Assembly (NCBI RefSeq): GCF_021728415.1
Contig: NZ_JAKKDV010000005.1
Location: forward strand, 186,001 to 250,000
Reading direction: 5' to 3'
Length of the DNA: 64,000 nt
Source of the DNA: Flaviramulus multivorans
Lineage (GTDB): Bacteria > Bacteroidota > Bacteroidia > Flavobacteriales > Flavobacteriaceae
Both the position numbers and the translations under genes were made by a program. Position 1 is the stretch's first letter; each line of letters begins with the position of its first letter. Of this stretch, positions 52,721 to 59,986 are shown piece after piece. The notes below the pieces were generated by a model. That model was not told the DNA's origin. It made no database searches and worked only from the letters and a program-made list of their open reading frames with translations.

Positions 52721-54061
52721 ATGAAAAAAATTAAAATTTTATTAGTAATGATTGTAGCTATGGCTAGCTTCAATTCTTGTGAAAAAGATGAATTAGTATT
52801 TACTGCACAAGCTCCAGGCGAGTTTACTTTTACTAACAACTTTTTGTCTGAATATATATTAACATCAACAACTTCTGCTAACATAGGAGAACGTTTTACT
52901 TGGGAATCTCAAAGTTTTGATGTTGAAACTGCAGTTACTTATGAGTTACAAGGTTCAGTCTTAGGAGACTTTACAGATACGGAGGTTATTGGTAGTACAT
53001 CAAGTAATGATATAGCAGTAACAGTGGGCAAACTATTATCAATGGCATCAGCTGCAGGTTTAGATAATGATCCTAATACTGAAGAGCCAAACACTGGTAG
53101 TTTGTATTTTAGACTCAGAGCTTACTCTGGAAATAGCGCGATAGAAACCTTATCCGCTGTTCAAGCTTTAACTGTTGTTCTACCTGAAATAGTTGATAAT
53201 GGCGGTGGTAGTGGAATTACAATTTCATCTTGGGGAGTTGTTGGTTCTGGATATAATAACTGGGGAGCATTTGAAGATGGAAACTTCTATTCAACAGGAA
53301 CCGCAGATGTATATGTAGCTTACGTAACACTGGTAGATGGTGCTATCAAGTTCAGAGAAAATAATGCTTGGGACAATAATCTAGGTGATGATGGTGCTGA
53401 TGGTACTTTAGAGTCAGGTGGTGCAGATATTGTAGTAACGGCTGGAACATATAAAATCACTTTAGATTTAGGAGCAAACACTTATACTATGGAACCATAT
53501 TCTTGGGGTGTTGTAGGTAGTGCTTACAATAACTGGGGAGCTGATGGTCCCGATGCGAAATTTTACTATGATTATACAACTGATACTTTTAAAGTTGGTG
53601 TAAGATTATTAGATGGTGCTATGAAAGTTAGATTTAATAATGATTGGGCTACAAATTTTGGAGATACTGGAGCAGATGGAACTTTAGACGAAGGTGGAGA
53701 CGATATTGTCGTTACAGCAGGTCATTATCTAATTACAATTGATTTAAATGCTAATACATATACGGCTGTTACAACAGATGTGCCTGGTGTTGTAGGTAGT
53801 GCCTACAATAATTGGGGTGCAGATGGTCCAGATTTTAGTTTAACTGAAATTAGCGCTGGCTTATATGTTGGAGATATTATTACTTTAGTAGACGGAGCTT
53901 TTAAATTCAGAATGAATAATGATTGGGCAGTAAACTATGGTGATACAGGCGCCGATGGTACAATTGATGAAGGAGGTGATGATATTGTGGCTACAGCGGG
54001 TATGTATAGAGTAATATTAAATACAACAGAAGGAACTTATAAATTAAATCCTCTGCAGTAA
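52721..54061 (+). CDS. SusE-like surface lipoprotein with three repeated binding modules
   Basis: 446 residues. Lipoprotein signal ending ASFNSC (Cys about residue 20), then a SusE-type Ig-like domain (about 35-150) and three tandem modules of about 90 residues beginning SWGVVGSGYNNWGAF, SWGVVGSAYNNWGADG and PGVVGSAYNNWGADG. Each has a Phe/Met-Arg-x-Asn-Asn-x-Trp segment (KFRENNAW, KVRFNNDW, KFRMNNDW), a Gly/Asp-rich loop GDTGADGTLDEGGDDI and a closing strand. By analogy with SusE/SusF, each module should bind starch through its aromatic residues. It follows susD by 16 bases and is followed by a terminator-like hairpin. Confidence 0.88.
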   Translation: MKKIKILLVMIVAMASFNSCEKDELVFTAQAPGEFTFTNNFLSEYILTSTTSANIGERFTWESQSFDVETAVTYELQGSVLGDFTDTEVIGSTSSNDIAVTVGKLLSMASAAGLDNDPNTEEPNTGSLYFRLRAYSGNSAIETLSAVQALTVVLPEIVDNGGGSGITISSWGVVGSGYNNWGAFEDGNFYSTGTADVYVAYVTLVDGAIKFRENNAWDNNLGDDGADGTLESGGADIVVTAGTYKITLDLGANTYTMEPYSWGVVGSAYNNWGADGPDAKFYYDYTTDTFKVGVRLLDGAMKVRFNNDWATNFGDTGADGTLDEGGDDIVVTAGHYLITIDLNANTYTAVTTDVPGVVGSAYNNWGADGPDFSLTEISAGLYVGDIITLVDGAFKFRMNNDWAVNYGDTGADGTIDEGGDDIVATAGMYRVILNTTEGTYKLNPLQ

Positions 54062-54079
54062 ATTTTTTAAACTTAACTT

Positions 54080-54110
54080 AAAGGGCTGAATTAAATACTC
54101 AGCCCTTTTT
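54080..54110 (+). terminator. Terminator-like hairpin between SusE gene and amylase gene
   Basis: AAGGGCTGA (54081-54089) and TCAGCCCTT (54099-54107) form a perfect stem with a 9-base loop and T run. In the middle of a co-directional operon it may give partial termination, so less amylase mRNA than susCDE. Confidence 0.75.
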
Positions 54111-54124
54111 CAACTTTAAATAGT

Positions 54125-57022
54125 ATGAACAAACTTTACCTAATATTAATAACCTTATTCTCTTTTAATTTCTTGGTTGGTCAGGTCACAGTGACCCCAA
54201 ATCCTTTTGAAATAGATGAGTCTATAACTATCACTATCGATGCTAATAGTTCATCTACAAATTGTAATGGATTCAGTAATCCGAATAAAGTTTATGCACA
54301 TTTAGGTGTGGGTGATGATAATGATGAATATGGAATAAAAGTTGTTGGAAATTGGGGGCAAGACGATGGTGTTGGCGAAATGACTAATAATGGTAACGGT
54401 ACATGGAGCATTACATTCACTACAAACACTTACTTTGGTTTAACACCTGCAGAAGAAGCTAATGTTACTAAAATGGGGATGGTTTTTAGAAACGAAAACG
54501 GTAGTCAAGAATTTAAAGATACTGATTGTACAAATTTTATATTTGATGTAGGAACGTTTCAAGTAAGCTTGAGTTCACCAACTGTAAATTCTACAACTAT
54601 TCTGGCATCCGGAGGCAGTTTAAGTATATCTGCATCTAATATTGGTGGAAATGCTAATTACGTCTTAAAAGCTAACGGAAGCACAATAAATACGCAGTCA
54701 AATGTTTCTTCATACAATTATAATCACACCAATATTACTAGTAATCAGAAATATGATTTAGAAGTTACTTTAGGAGGAACTACTATCACAAAGAGCTTTT
54801 CTGTATTAATAGATCCAGGTACAACTGTTGAAACTCTTACGGGTGATTACGTAGATGGTATAAATTATGACCCAAGTGATCCAACAAAAGCAACATTATT
54901 ATTATATGCTAATGGTAAAGATTTTGTTTATGTAGCTGGAAGTTTCAATAATTGGCAACCAGATTCAAATTACGCTATGAAGCGTGATTATTCTAGAAAT
55001 GGAAGATATTGGCTTACTTTAACAGGTTTAACACCTGGACAAATTGAAACCTATCAATATTGGGTAGTAGATAAAACACCTACAACAAACTCGCAAGCTT
55101 TAGTTGAAACGGCAGACCCGTATTCAACTTTAGTATTAAGTTATTATGACGACCCTTGGATTCCAACATCAACATATCCTAACTTACCTGCTTATCCTAA
55201 TACTGGTAATCAATTTGAAGTTAGCGTATTACAAACCAATCAACCAGAATATAATTGGCAGGTTACTAACTTTAATAAGCCGAAAAAAGAGGATTTGATC
55301 GTTTACGAAGTTTTACTCCGAGATTTTGATGCTGATCGAAATTTTCAAGACATTATCGACAGAATTTCATATTTCAAAAACTTGAACATTAACGCTATTG
55401 AATTAATGCCCGTTATGGAATTTGAAGGTAATGAAAGTTGGGGATATAACACCGCTTTCCATAGAGCGCTTGACAAATACTACGGAACAGCAGAGAAGTT
55501 GAAAGAACTTGTTGACGTATGCCACCAAAACGGAATTGCAGTAATTTTAGATATTGCATTAAACCATGCATTCGGTAGAAACCCAATGGTAAGAATGTGG
55601 TGTAATGATCCTGATGGAGACGGTTATGGTGCTCCAAATACCGACAATCCATACTTAAATACTGTTCCTAGACATAGTTATAATGTTGGGAGTGACTTTA
55701 ATCATCAAAGTGGTAGAACTAAAGAATATGTAAAAAGTGTTGTTAAACATTGGATTGAAGAATTTAAAATTGATGGATTTAGATGGGATTTAACCAAAGG
55801 GTTTACGCAAAATTGTACTGAGAACGACCAAACATGTACTAATAATTTACAAGCTGATAGAGTTGCTGTTTTAAAGGAATATGCAGATTACTCATGGAAT
55901 TTAGACCCAACTCATTATGTGATTTTTGAGCATCTAGGTTCTGATGCAGAAGAGCAAATGTGGGCAGATTATAGAATTTCTGGTGAAGCAGATGGCATTT
56001 CGAAAGGTATAATGATGTGGAGTGAAATGTGGAATGATTATAAGTCACTCGCAAACGGTTATGCAAGTTCTTTTGATAGAATGGGGCATACCGCTCACGG
56101 ATTTACTGAAAAGCGTACACTAGGATATCCTGAAAGCCATGATAAGGACAGAATTATGTATGAAATGACTACTTTCGGTAACTCTGGCACAGGGTATGAC
56201 ATTAAAGACCTTAATACAGCATTGGCAAGAATGTCTACATTAGGTGCTGTAACATTAACTATTCCTGGACCCAAAATGGTATGGCATTTTGCAGATTTAG
56301 GGATGGATGATTCTATTTGGCTATGTTCAGATGGGGTTACTGTTAACTCTGATTATGATGGGAATAATGACGGGGACTGTAAATTAAGTACAAAACCACA
56401 GCCTCAATGGGCTGAAAATTGGCTTGGTAATTCTAATAGAAAGCAAGTGTATGATGACTGGTCCAGATTAATTCAGTTAAAAACACAGGAAGCTGTTTTT
56501 GAAGGCGATTACACTATTGAATCTGGAACATTAACTCCCAAAATTTATGTTTTTGATAACGCACTCCCAACATCGAGTTTAAAGAATGTTGTTATTTTAG
56601 CAAATTTTGATGTAACAGCGCAAAATGTAATACCAAATTTTCCAAATACAGGCACTTGGTACGATTTAATGGATGAAACAGGTGGCACTTCCATTAATGT
56701 TACAGATACATCTAATCCTATAAACTTAAGTGCAGGTACCTTTAAGATATATGGAAATGCAGCTTCAACTTTAAACACTAGTGATATATTAGACGTGAAT
56801 GATTTCACATTATATCCAAATCCTGCTGCAAATACGTTTAAAATTAATAAACCAGTTGAAACCGTATCAATTTATGATACTACAGGAAAACTAATTTCAA
56901 CTTTTAAAGGTGGATTTAAAAAGAATTATGAATTTAATATTTCAAATATAACCCAAGGTCTATACATCGTAAATTTCAAAACTGATTCTACTTCTGTTTC
57001 AAAACGTTTATTAATTAACTAA
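54125..57022 (+). CDS. T9SS-secreted GH13 alpha-amylase, multidomain
   Basis: 965 residues: signal peptide (about 1-19), an N-terminal beta domain (about 20-150) with KVYAHLGVGDDNDEYGIKVVGNWGQDDGVG, a second beta region (about 155-240), a CBM48-like domain (about 260-345, FVYVAGSFNNWQPDSNYAMKRD), a GH13 barrel and a T9SS tail starting LYPNPAANTFKIN near 895. Catalytic motifs are DIALNH near 475, DGFRWDLTKG near 550, VIFEHLG near 600 and GYPESHDKDR near 668. The long form with FEHLG rather than GE is seen in secreted flavobacterial amylases. It should start extracellular starch digestion, exported or surface-bound through T9SS. The next gene is 11 bases on. Confidence 0.92.
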   Translation: MNKLYLILITLFSFNFLVGQVTVTPNPFEIDESITITIDANSSSTNCNGFSNPNKVYAHLGVGDDNDEYGIKVVGNWGQDDGVGEMTNNGNGTWSITFTTNTYFGLTPAEEANVTKMGMVFRNENGSQEFKDTDCTNFIFDVGTFQVSLSSPTVNSTTILASGGSLSISASNIGGNANYVLKANGSTINTQSNVSSYNYNHTNITSNQKYDLEVTLGGTTITKSFSVLIDPGTTVETLTGDYVDGINYDPSDPTKATLLLYANGKDFVYVAGSFNNWQPDSNYAMKRDYSRNGRYWLTLTGLTPGQIETYQYWVVDKTPTTNSQALVETADPYSTLVLSYYDDPWIPTSTYPNLPAYPNTGNQFEVSVLQTNQPEYNWQVTNFNKPKKEDLIVYEVLLRDFDADRNFQDIIDRISYFKNLNINAIELMPVMEFEGNESWGYNTAFHRALDKYYGTAEKLKELVDVCHQNGIAVILDIALNHAFGRNPMVRMWCNDPDGDGYGAPNTDNPYLNTVPRHSYNVGSDFNHQSGRTKEYVKSVVKHWIEEFKIDGFRWDLTKGFTQNCTENDQTCTNNLQADRVAVLKEYADYSWNLDPTHYVIFEHLGSDAEEQMWADYRISGEADGISKGIMMWSEMWNDYKSLANGYASSFDRMGHTAHGFTEKRTLGYPESHDKDRIMYEMTTFGNSGTGYDIKDLNTALARMSTLGAVTLTIPGPKMVWHFADLGMDDSIWLCSDGVTVNSDYDGNNDGDCKLSTKPQPQWAENWLGNSNRKQVYDDWSRLIQLKTQEAVFEGDYTIESGTLTPKIYVFDNALPTSSLKNVVILANFDVTAQNVIPNFPNTGTWYDLMDETGGTSINVTDTSNPINLSAGTFKIYGNAASTLNTSDILDVNDFTLYPNPAANTFKINKPVETVSIYDTTGKLISTFKGGFKKNYEFNISNITQGLYIVNFKTDSTSVSKRLLIN

Positions 57023-57033
57023 ACTTTAAAACT

Positions 57034-57960
57034 ATGAAGAATTTTTACATGTTTTTATTTTTAATTTCAGCATGTTGTTTAAATGCCCAAACAACTGTTA
57101 ATTATGTTCAGCAAGCAGCAAATTATAGTGCTTTTTTTGCTGATAGTGGTGGCTCATTTGATAATGGGGCTACTGAATTTGGAATGTGGGCAAATGGTGG
57201 AGGCGCAAAACAATCTGTGGCTTGGAGAAATTTCACAGAAGATGGAACTACATCTGGAACGCTATCTACCATGGCGGTTGGAGATAAATTTACTATTACA
57301 GTTTCTGCAACTCAAGCATCTTTTGGTGTAATCGGGTTAGCACTACTATCTAGCCCATCAGCAACAACAACATGGGCAGATAGAATTAATAATTATGCAG
57401 TTCAGGTGAATTTAAATGGAAATGGCGGTGCTAATGATCCTTGGGAAGTAGTTTCAAACGGTGGAACTGTAGATGCTTCAAGCATTGGTGGTTCAACAAA
57501 TTATGCTGATTTTAAATTTGAGTTTACATTAAATACAGCAACCACAATGACAGTATCTATAAATGATGGTACTGAAACCTTTAATATTACATTAAACAAT
57601 CAAGATATTACGGGGTATTCTGTTTATTTTGCTGATGATTGGAATGGAGCAGCTAATGCCAATATATATTGGAAGCCAACTTCTGAGTATACATATGCGT
57701 CAACTTTGCATACAGAAACATTAGATTTTGAAACAGCATATTCAATTTATCCGAATCCAGCAAAGGATTCTTTTTCTATAAGTAAGAAGGTAGATGAATT
57801 ATACATTTATGATATAACTGGGAAAATTGTAAAATCATTTAAAGGGAGCTTTGATTCGGCGCATGAGTTTAATGTTTCAAGCTTACCAAAAAGCATTTAC
57901 TTAATAAAAATCACAGATAATTTAGGGAATGAGACCACGGATAAGCTTTTAAAATTATAA
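57034..57960 (+). CDS. T9SS-exported protein of unknown function in the starch operon
   Basis: 308 residues: signal peptide (about 1-19, CCLNAQ), a beta-rich domain (about 20-225) and a T9SS type A tail starting IYPNPAKDSFSISKK. The tail resembles that of the amylase just upstream (both have the DxTGK and FKGxF pattern). The main domain begins TTVNYVQQAANYSAFFADSGGSFDNGATEFGMWANGG, has a WADRINNYAVQVNLNGNGGANDPWEV stretch and ends WNGAANANIYWKPTSEY. I recognise no catalytic motif; the strand pattern could be a lectin-like sandwich. Its position 11 bases after the amylase suggests glucan binding. A bidirectional terminator follows. Confidence 0.75.
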   Translation: MKNFYMFLFLISACCLNAQTTVNYVQQAANYSAFFADSGGSFDNGATEFGMWANGGGAKQSVAWRNFTEDGTTSGTLSTMAVGDKFTITVSATQASFGVIGLALLSSPSATTTWADRINNYAVQVNLNGNGGANDPWEVVSNGGTVDASSIGGSTNYADFKFEFTLNTATTMTVSINDGTETFNITLNNQDITGYSVYFADDWNGAANANIYWKPTSEYTYASTLHTETLDFETAYSIYPNPAKDSFSISKKVDELYIYDITGKIVKSFKGSFDSAHEFNVSSLPKSIYLIKITDNLGNETTDKLLKL

Positions 57961-57981
57961 TTAACAGCTTTTGATTTATAT

Positions 57982-58015
57982 AATAAGCCTTTCTAGTCAA
58001 ATAGAAAGGCTTATT
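57982..58015. terminator. Bidirectional terminator between starch operon and GH53 gene
   Basis: AATAAGCCTTTCTA and TAGAAAGGCTTATT form a 14-bp perfect stem with a 6-base loop between convergent genes. Confidence 0.9.
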
Positions 58016-58027
58016 GCTTTAAATATG

Positions 58028-59167
58028 CTAATTTTTGGAGGCGTTATAAAATTTCATCCCTAAGTTGGCTTGATTATTATGATCGAACAAGGTCGCATTA
58101 TCCCAATGAGAACCTTGTCCCCAAAGTGTGGAGCAATTTGTTGAAACCCAAGCTGGCTCCCAATAAATTAAACCTTCGCCTCCAGCTTCTAATATTTTTG
58201 CTTTTAGTGCATTTAAATAATCCAATTGTCCTTGTTGAGTAGCCGGATAGCCAGAAATTAAAGCATTAGAATCTAAAATATTATTGGCAGAATCAGCATT
58301 GTCAAGCGTAAAAGGATAAGCTGTTTCTACAATCATTAAACGTTTCTTATAAGTGCTGATCAAAGTTTTTAAAGGGTTCGCTACATTACTCAACGTGTAA
58401 TCAGACCATAGTGGGTAATAGGATAAACCAATCCAATCATAGTCGGTAATACCAGCAGATGTTGCTTGCTCAAACCACCAAAGCCCATTTTCCGGTTGTG
58501 CTATGTGTAACATAACTCCAATTTCTTTGTTTTTTTCGGAAGCTATATCTCGCACCGCTTTTATGCCTTTATTTATTAACGACGCATTCCTTTCCCAGTT
58601 GATGGGTGATATTGATTCTCCTTCTTGCAAAATCATTTGATTAATTTCATTTCCAACCTGAACTATATCTGGTAAAAGATTTGAAGCAAATAAGTCGTTT
58701 AAGGTATTATATGTGTAGTTGTATAATAAATCACCTAAGGCTTCAGTATTATCAATTTCACTTAACCAAGCGGCAGGAATTTCTTGTTTAGAAGGGTCAG
58801 TCCAAGTATCAGAATAATGAAAATCTAATAATACTTGCATACCTTCTGCCTTTGCACGCTGAATAGATTTTTTAACATCTTTGTAATTTGAGTAATTTGT
58901 CCATGTTGGATTATGCCATAACCGAATACGGACTAAGTTGGTACCAGCATCGGCAAATATCTTGTAAGGGTCCTTTATGCTTGAATCAAAATCTTTGTAA
59001 ATAGCACCACAATCAATCATTTCATTAACATACGATAGGTCTGCACCGTAATAAAAATCGATATTATTAGCGTTATCAGGCGGGTTTGAATCTGTAGGGT
59101 TATTTGATTCTTGAGAAGAACAAGAAATCATAAGAATCAAATTCAAAATTATAGGCAAACACTTCAT
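58028..59167 (-). CDS. GH53 arabinogalactan endo-beta-1,4-galactanase, lipoprotein
   Basis: 379 residues. Lipoprotein signal ending MISCSS (Cys about residue 16). The GH53 barrel reads FYYGADLSYVNEMIDCGAIYKD, NLVRIRLWHNPTW, LLDFHYSDTWTDPSKQEIPAAW, the acid/base region DIVQVGNEINQMIL near residue 175 and the nucleophile region MIVETAYPF near 280, then GLIYWEPAW and the closing WDNATLFD. The enzyme cuts beta-1,4-galactan, not starch, so its presence at the end of a starch locus is odd. It is a single gene, convergent with the starch operon, with no arabinogalactan partners in view. Confidence 0.92.
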   Translation of the reverse strand: MKCLPIILNLILMISCSSQESNNPTDSNPPDNANNIDFYYGADLSYVNEMIDCGAIYKDFDSSIKDPYKIFADAGTNLVRIRLWHNPTWTNYSNYKDVKKSIQRAKAEGMQVLLDFHYSDTWTDPSKQEIPAAWLSEIDNTEALGDLLYNYTYNTLNDLFASNLLPDIVQVGNEINQMILQEGESISPINWERNASLINKGIKAVRDIASEKNKEIGVMLHIAQPENGLWWFEQATSAGITDYDWIGLSYYPLWSDYTLSNVANPLKTLISTYKKRLMIVETAYPFTLDNADSANNILDSNALISGYPATQQGQLDYLNALKAKILEAGGEGLIYWEPAWVSTNCSTLWGQGSHWDNATLFDHNNQANLGMKFYNASKN

Positions 59168-59300
59168 TACTATAGTTTTTATATTGGAAAAATAAATTTA
59201 CCACTATTTTTCAATCTTTTAGCATATAGTTTTTGAGAGGATTGCTACTGTATAATAAGAATATTGATTTAATAAGCTACGACTTGAGTAATGTTTTTTA
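59168..59300. other. AT-rich spacer
   Basis: Between the GH53 gene start and the small minus-strand gene. No hairpin, RNA or frame that I can support. Confidence 0.5.
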
Positions 59301-59453
59301 CTAATCTAAAGCGTTTTTTGTTACATAATATTTCCAACCAATGATTAGCAATTGGAATTTGGATGCTTTAGCCAAATCTAGTTGTTGCTTTGAATAGCTT
59401 GGTAAAACTATTTTATTAACCTTAGATAATAATTTGAAAATTTGCTTTTTCAC
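59301..59453 (-). CDS. Conserved-looking small protein of 50 residues
   Basis: From GTG 59453 the frame gives KKQIFKLLSKVNKIVLPSYS, then KQQLDLAKASKFQLLIIGWK and YYVTKNALD. It is basic, with two amphipathic helices and a hydrophobic stretch LLIIGWKYYV. From memory, flavobacterial genomes carry similar proteins of about 50 residues ending in TKNALD or close to it, often mislabelled; the function is unknown. Support for a real gene includes a TACTTTTG promoter box (59482-59475, minus strand) 22 bases before the start and a perfect 10-bp inverted repeat over the promoter spacer. Confidence 0.6.
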   Translation of the reverse strand: MKKQIFKLLSKVNKIVLPSYSKQQLDLAKASKFQLLIIGWKYYVTKNALD

Positions 59454-59474
59454 TATGTATTGTTTCTAATAGGG

Positions 59475-59510
59475 CAAAAGTAGTAAAACTTATTCTAGAC
59501 TAAGTTTTAC
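59475..59510 (-). promoter_or_regulatory. Promoter with perfect inverted-repeat operator for the small gene
   Basis: TACTTTTG (59482-59475) is a TAnnTTTG box. Directly upstream GTAAAACTTA (59483-59492) and TAAGTTTTAC (59501-59510) are perfect arms around an 8-base TTCTAGAC. The repeat spans the region between the two promoter elements, where MerR-type activators or repressors bind. Confidence 0.55.
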
Positions 59511-59986
59511 CATTTGGTTTTTTAGAATATTGATATAATGAAGAGGATTACATCAATAACAAGTTTTGCAAGTATTATCATAATTTTGGTGTTTAAAAGG
59601 TTAGAAAAAACAGTTTTTATATCAATGTTTTTTGAAGATATGTATAACCGAATATATCCAGCAAACCTTTTTATTAAAATCTATGATTTTGAATACTAAT
59701 TTGTAAATAAAAAAATCAAATAAGTTTTAATGTTTTGGATATTGTCTTCAATTAAGTTTCTATTTGTAACTATAAAATAAATAATTATTATAAATCATAA
59801 TATTTGAGGGGGTTTATTTTACTTGATTTATAAAACCTAGGGAAGTTTCATTTAAAAAGTAGTGTTTTTTCAGTGTTTCATCATTTTTCAGCGTAATAAG
59901 TCTCTTTAAAAATCAAATACCAGTTGTTAATACTTTTAATAATAAAATGTAATTAGGGTTCAGTTTTCAACCGTATATTTGTAAAA
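59511..59986. other. AT-rich spacer before the endonuclease gene
   Basis: About 475 bases with many stops in all frames. A TATATTTG box at about 59974-59981 lies just before the endonuclease start, without a matching TTG. No RNA gene or repeat recognised. Confidence 0.5.
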
